Positions 1 to 7,425 are shown, numbered from the stretch's first letter. The stretch is 13,350 nt of DNA from Candidatus Saccharimonadota bacterium (GCA_028289185.1 JAQGGV010000026.1:1-13350), one strand, 5' to 3'. The notes: generated from the sequence alone by a model not told the origin. Translations and numbers: made by a program.

Positions 1-1242
1 AAGGCCAATGTTGAGCGCGATCGAGAAAAGCGAAATATAAAGCGGCGTTTTGGTGTCCTGTTGGGCATAAAAACTTTTGGCACAGATAAAGTAAATCGAA
101 CGGAATAAAATTGCCACAACCAGCGAACCAAGCAAGCCAGCCATGACGACATCACCACCGTTTTTGATAAAGTTCACCAAATAACCACGGGTAAAATACG
201 TTACAGCTGCGACCGGCATCGCTAGCCATACAATGATACGAATAATGTTTTGCAGTTCACTACGGAACAAATCAGGTCGATTCTGACCAATGCGCTCGGT
301 CATTTTTGGAAAGGCAGCCGTACTAATCGCGACACCAATCAAATTAATCGGGGCCATGTGTAGGACGGTTGCCTGGTTGTATGCTGCAAGTGTGCCGGCC
401 GCCATACGTGATGCCAAGTTCGTTTCGACAATACCAACGATGTAGTCCATGCCCTGGTCGATTGAACGTGGTGGCAGTAGGCGCAGTACTTGGCGAAAGC
501 CTTTATTCTTCCAAAAGATTTTGAATTGATAATCAAAGCCGAGACCAAATAATCCAATCGTGCTGACAATGAGCTGCATGACAGACCCAAGCGCCACACC
601 AAGTGCGACACCCATAATTCCTCCGCTAAAAACCTGCACGCCAAAAATCGTGATACCGCCTGTAAAGACAGTGATACCGATGATAATGCCGATATTATAA
701 ATAATTGGCGCCAATGCAAAAAATGTGAAACGCCCAACTGCCTGTTGGATGCTGGCAATAACCGTCGCGATGGCGAACAGGAATGGATTGACGGCAATCA
801 CGCGCATCATGCTGGTCGCCAGCGCGATGCTTGATTCGCTCAGACCAGGCGCGATGACATAGCGCACCAATGGTTCTGCAAAGATGATAATCAAGATACT
901 GGCAACGAGTGTGATAAGTGCCATGAAATTAATCATGCTGGTCGATAGTTCCCACGCCGATTTCTTGTTGCCAGTCGCCAGTCGCTGGTTAAAAACCGGA
1001 ATAAAACTGACGCTCAGCGCGCCCGATACGAGGATGAAAAACATGAAATCTGGCACCGTAAAGGCAGCCAAATAGGCATCGTATCCGCCTGCGTAGTGGT
1101 CGTAGTACGTGCCGTTCAATAGACGCATTCGGAAGAATCCGAAGAACAACGACAGAAGTGTCGAGCCGGCCAACAGCGTAGCGGCTAGCTGAACTGGCAG
1201 CCGCTTGTTGGCGCGGGCGACGGCACTTCTGACTTTTCCCAT
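1..1242 (-). CDS. murJ: Lipid II flippase MurJ (MviN family), C-terminus cut by window edge
   Basis: The frame is open from the ATG at 1242 to base 1, giving the first 414 residues of a protein usually a little over 500 long, so about four fifths is present. It reads as alternating hydrophobic helices, as expected for the 14-helix MOP-superfamily flippase that moves lipid II from the inner to the outer leaflet for peptidoglycan synthesis. The most telling motif is GALSVSFIPVFNQ near residues 79-91, matching the family's GAFSQAFVPV segment. It is preceded by the basic, aromatic FFGFFRMRLL stretch near residues 34-43. Only 3 bases separate the ftsH stop from this ATG and I see no good ribosome binding site, so translation probably depends on coupling to ftsH. 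Base composition matches ftsH. Identification is firm; the missing C-terminus prevents a helix count. Confidence 0.93.
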   Translation of the reverse strand, partial: MGKVRSAVARANKRLPVQLAATLLAGSTLLSLFFGFFRMRLLNGTYYDHYAGGYDAYLAAFTVPDFMFFILVSGALSVSFIPVFNQRLATGNKKSAWELSTSMINFMALITLVASILIIIFAEPLVRYVIAPGLSESSIALATSMMRVIAVNPFLFAIATVIASIQQAVGRFTFFALAPIIYNIGIIIGITVFTGGITIFGVQVFSGGIMGVALGVALGSVMQLIVSTIGLFGLGFDYQFKIFWKNKGFRQVLRLLPPRSIDQGMDYIVGIVETNLASRMAAGTLAAYNQATVLHMAPINLIGVAISTAAFPKMTERIGQNRPDLFRSELQNIIRIIVWLAMPVAAVTYFTRGYLVNFIKNGGDVVMAGLLGSLVVAILFRSIYFICAKSFYAQQDTKTPLYISLFSIALNIGL

Positions 1243-1245
1243 GAA

Positions 1246-3123
1246 TTAGGCTGGCGTGTAAAGACGCGCTTCCTTAGGCAGAGTTGTATCCTTGAGGATT
1301 TTGAGCACATCAACTTCATCGACTGTTTCTTTGTCCAGAAGTTCCTTGGCCAGTTTGTGCAGACTTGCCATATTGGTCTTGATAACAGCTTCGGCACGAC
1401 GAGCAGCTTCCTTGATGAGGGCCTCGACTTCGATATCGATTTCCTTGGCAGTGTCATCACTGTAGGGACGTTCGTGCGTAATCTTGTCAAAGACCATACC
1501 GCCGCCGTCTTCGTGGAAGACTTGATCGCGCAGTTTGGTACCCATGCCCTGTTCGATGATCATATCGCGAGCGATTTCGGTTGCTTTGCGTAGGTCAGAC
1601 CCCGCACCGGTTGTGATACCGTCGGCGCCGTACATAATTTTCTCTGACACACGGCCGCCCATGGCACGCGCCAGGATGTCTTTGAATTCGTAAACGTTCG
1701 TGTAGCTCTTGTCCTCCGGTGGTAGGAACCATGTTACACCACCAGTACCACCGCGTGGGATGATGGTGACTTTGTGCACAGGATCGCTGTCAGGTAGAAC
1801 GTGGCCAACGATGGCGTGACCAGCTTCGTGGTACGCAGTCAGTTCCTTTTCGCGATCAGTCATGACCTTGGTCTTGCGTTCAGGGCCAATGGCGACTTTC
1901 TCGAATGCATTGGTAATATCATCGTTGCTGATCTTTTTGCGGTTGTCGCGAGCAGCAATGATGGCTGCTTCGTTGGCGATGTTGGCAAGGTCCGCACCGG
2001 ATGAGCCAGCAGTTTTGGCAGCTAGTTTGTCTAGGTCTGCAGTCGGGTCGGTTGGCTTGTTCTTGAAGTGAACCTTCAGAATTGCTTCGCGGTCCTTGCG
2101 CTCTGGCAGCATGATATTGGTACGACGGTCGAATCGGCCTGGTCGCAACAATGCTGGGTCAAGGACATCGGCACGGTTAGTTGCCGCGAGGACAATTACG
2201 TTTGTACCCGTTTCGAATCCGTCCATTTCAACCAAGATTTGATTGAGGGTTTGTTCGCGTTCGTCGTGACCACCACCCATACCGCTACCGCGGCGGCGAC
2301 CAACAGCATCGATTTCGTCGATAAAGATAATCGCTGGTGAATTCTTTTTGGCCTTCGCGAACAGGTCGCGGACACGGCTAGCACCGACACCAACAAACAT
2401 TTCGACGAATTCAGAACCAGAGATACTAAAGAATGGCACACTCGCCTCACCCGCAACAGCGCGAGCAAGCATTGTCTTACCGGTACCAGGACTACCTACT
2501 AGCAGTACGCCCTTTGGAATTTTGGCGCCTACTTCCAGATACTTCTTTGGGTGCTTCAGGAAATCAACAACTTCCTCGAGGTCTTGCTTGGCGTTGTCAT
2601 TACCGGCAATGTCATCAAAGACAACTTTTTCTTTGTCGACGCCGTATAGTTTGGCCTTTGACTTACCAAATCCGAGCGCTTGGTTGTTCTGACCCTGCGC
2701 TTGACGCATCATAAACATAAAGAATCCGGCAATCAGAATAACTGGCACAATGATAATCGCTAGATTCCAAAGCGTATTACCTGTCTGTGAAGGAGCTGTG
2801 TCATCAAGTACTGCCTGCGCATCTTTGTTCAGCAGAGTGTTCTTGTACAGCGTACTGATACCGCCCGTTATATACGAGTGCTCGGTCGCCTGATCTTTGC
2901 CCTTCAGGGTAATTTTGAGATCATCACCATTTCCTTCGATCTTGCTAATTTCGCCTTTGTTCGCGCTATCAATCACCTGTGAAACCGGCACATCCTTGAG
3001 CTGGTCATGCGGTGCGACAATTGCGAACAGCGTGATAACCGCCAGAACAATAATTGCCCAGAACAGGCCTAGTCGTGCCCAATTGGACATTTTGCTCCGT
3101 GGAGGTGTGTTTTTTGCTGCCAT
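1246..3123 (-). CDS. ftsH: ATP-dependent zinc metalloprotease FtsH
   Basis: Complete 625-residue membrane AAA+ protease, of normal length. It degrades misassembled membrane proteins and some short-lived soluble proteins. Residues 17-37 and 119-139 are membrane helices flanking a small extracytoplasmic domain. The AAA module has Walker A GSPGTGKT (210-217), pore loop MFVGVG (242-247), Walker B IIFIDEID (265-272) and the second region of homology from TNRADVLDP to the arginines of RPGRFDR (315-333). The protease domain has the zinc site HEAGH (432-436), with the third ligand probably Asp510 in GAGSDLRKAT. All catalytic residues are present. The ATG at 3123 follows AAGGA at a long spacing of about 15 bases. 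Met12 has GGAG only 4 bases upstream, so translation could start there. It lies 54 bases after tilS; tilS and ftsH are neighbours in many bacteria, often with hpt between them, which is absent here. Confidence 0.98.
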   Translation of the reverse strand: MAAKNTPPRSKMSNWARLGLFWAIIVLAVITLFAIVAPHDQLKDVPVSQVIDSANKGEISKIEGNGDDLKITLKGKDQATEHSYITGGISTLYKNTLLNKDAQAVLDDTAPSQTGNTLWNLAIIIVPVILIAGFFMFMMRQAQGQNNQALGFGKSKAKLYGVDKEKVVFDDIAGNDNAKQDLEEVVDFLKHPKKYLEVGAKIPKGVLLVGSPGTGKTMLARAVAGEASVPFFSISGSEFVEMFVGVGASRVRDLFAKAKKNSPAIIFIDEIDAVGRRRGSGMGGGHDEREQTLNQILVEMDGFETGTNVIVLAATNRADVLDPALLRPGRFDRRTNIMLPERKDREAILKVHFKNKPTDPTADLDKLAAKTAGSSGADLANIANEAAIIAARDNRKKISNDDITNAFEKVAIGPERKTKVMTDREKELTAYHEAGHAIVGHVLPDSDPVHKVTIIPRGGTGGVTWFLPPEDKSYTNVYEFKDILARAMGGRVSEKIMYGADGITTGAGSDLRKATEIARDMIIEQGMGTKLRDQVFHEDGGGMVFDKITHERPYSDDTAKEIDIEVEALIKEAARRAEAVIKTNMASLHKLAKELLDKETVDEVDVLKILKDTTLPKEARLYTPA

Positions 3124-3177
3124 AATATCAGTATCATTTCCTTTCGGTATTCGGTTTTAGACGTTTTCCCACTCCTA

Positions 3178-4041
3178 TTATGATACCACTTCAGCTCTAG
3201 TCGCGACAACAAAGTTTGTGCACGTAAATTGCAGAATGTGCGAACTATCCACATCGTAAACTTTTCCGGATGGGTACGTCTTGACCGCCAACAGCATTCG
3301 CTCTAACTGTGGGCGCGTTAAACCTTGACCGGTTTCCTTGATCAGAATCGCCCGTAGTAATTCGCACGCAACAGCGTCCGGAACATGCGTTAACAGATAG
3401 CGACTATGTTGGTCCGTCTGCATATATGTGGCAGTCTCGGCATCAATCATTTGTTTCAAGGCGACCTGCCGCTGTCGATACAGTCGAAGTAGTTCCTTGG
3501 TATCCGCGTCCAGACCGACCAGTTTCTGCCGTACGTCATTTCGCAGATATTTTGTGTTTTGGTTTGTCGAGTCTTCGTGCCATTCCAACGTATTTTGCCG
3601 TGCATACTCGATAATTTCGCCCTTGGTCATGGCTAAAAGTGGCCGATCAATATCCGGACTACCCAATACCGCCAAACCTCGCCAGCCAGTTCCGCGAATC
3701 AGATTGATGGCAATCGTTTCAATCACATCGTCGGCATGATGGGCAGTTACAATGACAGCCTCATACTTTTTGGCAACAGTACGCAGGAATTCGTAGCGAC
3801 GATTCCGTGCTAGTTCCTCACTGGCGTCTGGCCCGAGTTCTTCGCGCTTGGTTTCGAATGCCAGGCCGTACTTTTCGGCCAGGCCTCTCACAAACTCAGC
3901 ATCGGCGGCAGAATCCGGTCGAATTCCATGATCAAAATGTGCAACGATCAGCGCATCCTTTGCATGTTCCTGCGATAACTTGTCCAGCAGAACGACCGAG
4001 TCAACTCCGCCGCTCACCGCCACGATGAATCGGCCCATCAT
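3178..4041 (-). CDS. tilS: tRNA(Ile)-lysidine synthetase TilS, short form
   Basis: A 287-residue N-type ATP pyrophosphatase that attaches lysine to C34 of the CAU anticodon of minor tRNA-Ile, making it read AUA. The PP-loop SGGVDS is at residues 10-15, followed by HFDHGIRP (35-42), the HHADD motif (101-105), a GTGWRGL stretch (117-123), and the RPLLAMTKGEI and HEDSTN segments (133-160), all in the canonical order. The protein ends about 120 residues after this catalytic domain. It therefore has little room for the C-terminal tRNA-binding domain of long TilS proteins such as that of E. coli, and resembles short forms such as the one from Aquifex. The start codon overlaps the stop of the preceding small gene as ATGA, with AGG 5 bases upstream. 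A second ATG follows immediately, so the start is uncertain by one residue. Confidence 0.95.
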   Translation of the reverse strand: MMGRFIVAVSGGVDSVVLLDKLSQEHAKDALIVAHFDHGIRPDSAADAEFVRGLAEKYGLAFETKREELGPDASEELARNRRYEFLRTVAKKYEAVIVTAHHADDVIETIAINLIRGTGWRGLAVLGSPDIDRPLLAMTKGEIIEYARQNTLEWHEDSTNQNTKYLRNDVRQKLVGLDADTKELLRLYRQRQVALKQMIDAETATYMQTDQHSRYLLTHVPDAVACELLRAILIKETGQGLTRPQLERMLLAVKTYPSGKVYDVDSSHILQFTCTNFVVATRAEVVS

Positions 4042-4211
4042 CCGTACCTTTTAGATATGAAAACACCCAGCCATATGCCCAGGAAGCCGCCAATAAGTCC
4101 ACCAAGAATCCCCCATCCGTCCAGTAGTGACGTGTCACCAAACAGCATCGGTACAAAACCGCCAGCGGTCAAACCAATCATTGCCATTATCGAAATAGGT
4201 TTCTTGCCCAT
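4038..4211 (-). CDS. Small glycine-rich two-helix membrane protein, unknown function
   Basis: A 57-residue protein with two hydrophobic segments (about residues 7-24 and 32-53). The second is rich in glycine, with repeated GG and GxxxG spacing (GGLIGGFLGIWLG) of the kind that packs helices tightly, and the protein ends in a basic SKRYG tail. I recognise no family. The reading frame stays open upstream to a TTG, but ATG at 4211 is the natural start, because the extra residues would overlap the polymerase gene and are not membrane-like. It begins 16 bases after the polymerase stop and ends in an ATGA overlap with tilS, so it looks like a real operon member. There is no Shine-Dalgarno site, but a TATACT hexamer sits 7 bases before the ATG. 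Function could be a membrane accessory or scaffold; this is a guess. Confidence 0.72.
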   Translation of the reverse strand: MGKKPISIMAMIGLTAGGFVPMLFGDTSLLDGWGILGGLIGGFLGIWLGVFISKRYG

Positions 4212-4218
4212 ACATATA

Positions 4219-4224
4219 AGTATA
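4219..4224 (-). promoter_or_regulatory. Possible -10 element for a leaderless start of the 57-residue membrane protein gene
   Basis: TATACT lies exactly 7 bases before the ATG at 4211, in a place with no ribosome binding site. A -10 hexamer at that distance would start transcription at or next to the start codon. No convincing -35 hexamer is seen. If real, it would let the small membrane gene, tilS and ftsH be made independently of the polymerase upstream. Confidence 0.3.
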
Positions 4225-4227
4225 CAG

Positions 4228-5484
4228 CTACAGGTATCGTGTACTCCCAAAAGGAATCTTTGTCTTTACGAACGGGCTGGTTTTGGTTGTGTCGGCTGAG
4301 TGAATCGTGTGCTCGCCGTATCTGTCATTTAGCTCGTCAATCGCATCCACAACCGACCGCTCACGGGCAATCTGGTCGGCAAACAGACTCACCTGTGTCT
4401 CCTCGGTTTCCTGTAGCAAATAGACATGGATGTTGATATCGCGAATGTTCGGTGGCGCGTTTACAAACAAATGCCGGGCCAAACTATAAATCGTACCGTC
4501 GCTAAAAAACGGGCTCATCGACACATAACTGGCATGCCAATAATTCCGGCGTTTGTCACCCTCCATATTAAATGTCCGGGTACCGACGTAAATCCCCCGT
4601 GCGCTCAGTCCCTGCTTGCGCATACGCCAGCCGACCGATTCACACAAATGGTGCAGCCGTTGCAGGATTTCGTCGAATGATAGAGTGAAACTATCCAGCA
4701 CATACTGCCGCCCAACCCGTTTGACAGTCGTTTCGACATCATCAACTTCCCAGCCCCGCAACCGCTGGTGCCAGTAGTCACCGTTGATGCTTTGGAACAC
4801 CATGTCGTGCAACACCTGTGGGCTGGCGTCCAGAAATTGCAGCGGCGTCATGATCCCAATCGCATTCAACCGATGTTCATTGCGCCCAGCGATACCCGTC
4901 AAATCTTGCAGTTTCAGTGTGCTATAAACTTCACGCAGATTCTCGTCGGTAATGATATCCAACCCGTCAGGCTTGTGCAGGCTAGCGGCCATTTTCGCCA
5001 AAAATCGATTGGTCGCAATGCCGACGTTGCAACGCATAGCAATACCGATTTCATCGCGCAATCTTTGCTTGATTTCCCTACCGATATTTTCTAACCCGCG
5101 TTCGACAATCGCCACGGGTGCTTCACCAAAATCAATCACACCCTCGTCGATGCTTTTCATGGTCACATGTGCCGAGTAATCGTTCATAATGTCCAGTAAT
5201 TTATGGTAAACGTACTTGTATTTGGCCGGGTCCGATTCCACACCAACAAGTTCTGGGCATAGCAACTTGGCATCGCGTAGTCGCATACCCAGCTTCACGC
5301 CCATAGCCTTGGCCTCGTAACTGGCCGTTACAATCATCGTCATATCGGTTCGTCGATTCACCACCACCACCGGCTTACCACGTAACCGTACTCGCGCCTG
5401 CTGCTCGACCGTCGCAAAACAACTATTCAAATCAATATGCATCACCAGTGGCGTCGCCGTATTGTACTTATCATTCATACCCAC
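4228..5484 (-). CDS. dinB: Y-family translesion DNA polymerase (DinB/Pol IV-like)
   Basis: A 418-residue Y-family polymerase for copying past damaged bases. The palm carries HIDLNSCFATVE (residues 16-27) with catalytic Asp18 and the probable steric-gate residue Phe23. SIDEG (111-115) supplies Asp113 and Glu114. NRFLAKMAASLHKPDG (159-174) and the helix-hairpin-helix region LTGIAGRNEHRLNAIG (195-210) follow, then the little-finger domain. QVSLF at 364-368 fits the beta-clamp binding motif QLxLF. Compared with E. coli DinB, the non-catalytic second Asp of DMD is Asn20. The C-terminal tail after the clamp motif is about 50 residues long. Start choice: GTG at 5484 has GGAGG 7 bases upstream; ATG at 5478 makes an ATGA overlap with the upstream gene but has a poor site. 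The difference is two residues. Fidelity and lesion range cannot be read from the sequence. Confidence 0.93.
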   Translation of the reverse strand: MGMNDKYNTATPLVMHIDLNSCFATVEQQARVRLRGKPVVVVNRRTDMTMIVTASYEAKAMGVKLGMRLRDAKLLCPELVGVESDPAKYKYVYHKLLDIMNDYSAHVTMKSIDEGVIDFGEAPVAIVERGLENIGREIKQRLRDEIGIAMRCNVGIATNRFLAKMAASLHKPDGLDIITDENLREVYSTLKLQDLTGIAGRNEHRLNAIGIMTPLQFLDASPQVLHDMVFQSINGDYWHQRLRGWEVDDVETTVKRVGRQYVLDSFTLSFDEILQRLHHLCESVGWRMRKQGLSARGIYVGTRTFNMEGDKRRNYWHASYVSMSPFFSDGTIYSLARHLFVNAPPNIRDINIHVYLLQETEETQVSLFADQIARERSVVDAIDELNDRYGEHTIHSADTTKTSPFVKTKIPFGSTRYL

Positions 5485-5741
5485 CGATCACCCTCCCGCG
5501 TCAAATGCCACACCAGCCGCTCGCTATCCAATTCCAACCGATAATCAGCGGCACCGTCGGTCACATCAAACACATGCACCATTCGTTTGCCCTGCATCGT
5601 CGGGTGGCGCAGGCCGATTTCCTTCACTGTTATTTCCCGTCCACTTGCCCGCCGAAACTTCACCGGTTCCAGCGGATTTAACCCGCTACTAAACTTCGCC
5701 ACTACGTCTACCCGTTCATTCATAAAGAGTTCATCATTCAT
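5475..5741 (-). CDS. Small Y-polymerase-associated protein, possibly DUF6504-like
   Basis: An 88-residue soluble protein that looks mostly beta-stranded: PVKFRRASGREITVKEIG (26-43), RMVHVFDVTDGAADYRLEL (53-71) and ERLVWHLTREGDRW (74-87). The order of a PxxF strand, a GRxxxVxEI strand, a YRLEL strand and a final WHLxREGDRW strand recalls the small proteins (DUF6504) that I remember being encoded beside ImuB/DinB-type polymerases. This is resemblance from memory, not a search result. It overlaps the polymerase gene by 4 to 10 bases, so the two are almost certainly co-translated, which supports a role in translesion synthesis such as binding the polymerase or DNA. ATG at 5741 has GAGGA 7 bases upstream; a second in-frame ATG lies six codons later. 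It is the first gene of the minus-strand series. Confidence 0.78.
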   Translation of the reverse strand: MNDELFMNERVDVVAKFSSGLNPLEPVKFRRASGREITVKEIGLRHPTMQGKRMVHVFDVTDGAADYRLELDSERLVWHLTREGDRWV

Positions 5742-5772
5742 ACAAAAATCCTCAAAGTTAGTTTGAGAAACG

Positions 5773-5778
5773 ATTATT
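5773..5778 (-). promoter_or_regulatory. Possible -10 box of the polymerase operon
   Basis: AATAAT on the minus strand lies about 31 bases before the first ATG of the operon, leaving room for a short leader containing the GAGGA ribosome binding site at 5749-5753. No TTGACA-like -35 box is present at 17 bases; a direct repeat occupies that place, as would suit an activator or repressor site. Confidence 0.35.
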
Positions 5779-5783
5779 GAATT

Positions 5784-5809
5784 GTTCGCCCGTTCCGTTT
5801 GCCCGTTTC
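5784..5809. repeat. Tandem 13-base direct repeat, candidate operator upstream of the translesion polymerase operon
   Basis: Two head-to-tail copies, gttcgcccgttcc (5784-5796) and gtttgcccgtttc (5797-5809), match at 11 of 13 bases. There is no third copy on either side. They cover the expected -35 region of the minus-strand promoter. Direct repeats spaced about one helical turn apart are a common operator form. The arrangement GAAC-N4-GAAC on the minus strand is not the palindromic actinobacterial/Firmicutes LexA box. Confidence 0.55.
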
Positions 5810-5819
5810 TAGCAGTTGG

Positions 5820-6011
5820 ACCGAAGACGATAAATGAATAATTCCACCGGAGGGACGCTTTGCTGTGAGGCCAGTGTGTGTCGCGGGGATGTATTTATAT
5901 TATACACCCGCATAGTCCTCATGTTTTCAATCAGATAGCAACAGAGGTAAAATGGACAGTTAAGGTCGAACCTCGACCCTTAAAAACCCATCACGAGAAA
6001 GAGAGAACCCC
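5820..6011 (+). promoter_or_regulatory. Leader and promoter region of pyrFE
   Basis: No gene is seen in this part of the 270-base divergent gap. An AT-rich island at 5891-5904 holds TATATT (5896-5901), the best -10 candidate, but there is no recognisable -35 box. Transcription from there would give a leader of about 100 bases. The leader would contain a purine-rich AGAGG followed by ATG-GAC-AGT-TAA (5952-5963), a possible three-codon mini-ORF, and the inverted repeat at 5960-5983. The stretch before the pyrF start is purine-rich (gagaaagagaga) but has no clear Shine-Dalgarno match. Confidence 0.35.
5960..5983 (+). repeat. Inverted repeat in the pyrFE leader
   Basis: TTAAGGTCGA (5960-5969) and TCGACCCTTAA (5973-5983) are complementary over ten pairs with one extra C in the right arm and a three-base loop. 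It sits 28 bases before the pyrF start. It could be a repressor operator or an RNA hairpin affecting pyrF expression. It is not followed by a T-run, so it is not a simple terminator. Confidence 0.5.
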
Positions 6012-6761
6012 GTGGCAATTTCCGCAGATCCGTACGAACGGATCATCTGGAGCGCGGACGTCGACGACGTGGCGACACTTACGGACTGGGTCGACCAGAT
6101 ACCAAAGCTGCGCCTCATCAAGATCGACCGCGCATTTGTCGACCGCAATGGCTGGGACGTCTTCGACATCCTACGCGAACGCGGTGTCTACGTCTTCGAC
6201 GACGCCAAGATCACCGAGATCCCGACCAAGCTGGAACTGGTGGCGAAAATCCACGTCGACAAGGCCAGACCCTGGATGCTCAACTGCATGGCGGGGTCGC
6301 TGTCGACGCTGGAAACCGGCGCCGGACACCGGGAGCTGGACGGGCTACGACGGTTCGCTGACGTATGCGCCGAGGCTGACGTGCATTCGTGCGCCGTCTC
6401 GGTCCTGACGTCCAAGTCAGAATTCGCCGTCGAAAGCGAGTTCAACGGCCGAACCAGCACCGAACAGGTGTTGTTCTATGCCGAACGGCTCGTAGCACTG
6501 GGCATCACCCACCTGGTCTGTTCACCTCGCGAGGCAGAAGTTGTACGCAAGTACTTCGACTTCACCGAGCTGCAGCTGGTGACTCCGGGCGTACGACCCG
6601 TTGGCGAAGCCGTCGGTGACCAAGCCCGTGTCTCCACACCCGAAAGTGCCATCAAGAATGGTGCGAACTACCTGGTGGTTGGGCGACCGATTACCCAGGG
6701 CAAAGGCACCCCCGCCGAAAACCTCGACGCAATCGCGGCCGAGATCCAACAGTTCGTCTAG
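6012..6761 (+). CDS. pyrF: Orotidine 5'-phosphate decarboxylase
   Basis: A 249-residue OMP decarboxylase, normal for the bacterial form; it turns OMP into UMP, the last step of de novo pyrimidine synthesis. Matches to the family include IIWSADVDD (11-19, first Asp16), LIKIDRAFV (35-43, Lys37), VFDDAKITEIPTK (61-73), LTSKSEF (132-138), and the phosphate-binding TPGVRPVG...GDQARVSTP (191-210) with VVGRPITQG (222-230, Arg225). The usual DxKxxDIP signature appears as Asp64-Ala-Lys66-Ile-Thr-Glu69-Ile-Pro, so the last acid of the catalytic tetrad is Glu rather than Asp. It starts at GTG 6012 without a strong ribosome binding site. Codons end largely in C or G and GC is visibly higher than in neighbouring genes, suggesting transfer. 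Twelve bases separate its stop from pyrE. Confidence 0.93.
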   Translation: MAISADPYERIIWSADVDDVATLTDWVDQIPKLRLIKIDRAFVDRNGWDVFDILRERGVYVFDDAKITEIPTKLELVAKIHVDKARPWMLNCMAGSLSTLETGAGHRELDGLRRFADVCAEADVHSCAVSVLTSKSEFAVESEFNGRTSTEQVLFYAERLVALGITHLVCSPREAEVVRKYFDFTELQLVTPGVRPVGEAVGDQARVSTPESAIKNGANYLVVGRPITQGKGTPAENLDAIAAEIQQFV

Positions 6762-6773
6762 AAGGAGAACAGA

Positions 6774-7415
6774 ATGGATGTCATGGAAGCACTGGTGAAT
6801 GCCGGAGCTGTCGACGACGGCAGTCACGGCAATCACTACGTGTATAAGTCAAAGAAGCACGGCCCGGCCTACATCAACATGGACATGCTCTTCCCGAACG
6901 TCGAGGTCATGGACCAGGTCTGCGCAGGCCTGATCGAACCATTCCTGCGCGGCTTCGACACCGTTGTCGGAGCGGCAACCGGAGGCATCCCATTGGCGGT
7001 GCTGTCGGGCTACCTATCCGGGGCGCGCTATGCGCTCTGGGCCGACAAGGACGGCGATGACTTCGCGTTCTCGCGGGCAGGATTCGGCGACGTTCTGGCG
7101 GGCAGACAGGTTCTGATCGTTGAGGACCTACTGACCACCGGTGGCACGGTCATGAAGGTTGCCAGTCAGATTCGACAGCACGACGGCGAGGTCGTTGGCA
7201 TTAGCTGCGTCTGCAACCGTGCGGGGATGACCAGCATGCAACTCGGCGTTCCACTACTGAGGTCATTGGTCAACGTCAACTTCGAGGCTCACCTACCGGA
7301 GCACTGCCAGCAGTGCGTCGAGGGTGTGCCCATCGTCACCGACGTCGGTCATGGCGATACGTTCGCGCGCAGCAACCCCGACTACCCCGGAAAGTTCCGA
7401 ACGCTCCTGTCGTGA
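6774..7415 (+). CDS. pyrE: Orotate phosphoribosyltransferase
   Basis: A 213-residue type I phosphoribosyltransferase that joins orotate to PRPP to give OMP, the substrate of the PyrF encoded just upstream. The PRPP-binding signature VLIVEDLLTTGGTV is at residues 113-126. The N-terminal HYVYKSKKHGPAYIN segment (21-35) and VVGAATGGIPLA (64-75) occupy the usual places. The C-terminus has a CxxC pair (Cys178, Cys181) before GVPIVTDVGHG (184-194), a layout I recall from PyrE proteins of the type with a C-terminal cysteine motif. AAGGAG lies 6 bases before ATG 6774, one of the two best ribosome binding sites in the window. Composition is GC-rich like pyrF, and the two form one transcription unit ended by the hairpins downstream. 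Confidence 0.93.
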   Translation: MDVMEALVNAGAVDDGSHGNHYVYKSKKHGPAYINMDMLFPNVEVMDQVCAGLIEPFLRGFDTVVGAATGGIPLAVLSGYLSGARYALWADKDGDDFAFSRAGFGDVLAGRQVLIVEDLLTTGGTVMKVASQIRQHDGEVVGISCVCNRAGMTSMQLGVPLLRSLVNVNFEAHLPEHCQQCVEGVPIVTDVGHGDTFARSNPDYPGKFRTLLS

Positions 7416-7425
7416 TGGGTTCCGT

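Noticed and set aside
339..797. Open frame of 152 residues on the minus strand
   Set aside because: It lies in a second frame inside murJ, which is supported by family motifs across the same bases.
3426..3739. Overlapping plus-strand open frames opposite tilS
   Set aside because: tilS motifs on the other strand explain the region; the two frames overlap each other and lack ribosome binding sites.
5784..5796. LexA (SOS) box before the polymerase operon
   Set aside because: The minus strand reads GAAC-N4-GAAC, a direct repeat; the palindromic GAAC-N4-GTTC is not present.
5742..6011. tRNA or small RNA gene in the largest gap
   Set aside because: No cloverleaf or conserved TPsiC-like GGTTCRA segment is seen; only the short inverted repeat and the direct repeat stand out.
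5878..6408. Open frame of 176 residues on the plus strand, overlapping the pyrF leader and start
   Set aside because: It runs in another frame through pyrF, whose motifs are clear; the translation is low-complexity Ser/Thr/Arg, typical of a shifted GC-rich gene.
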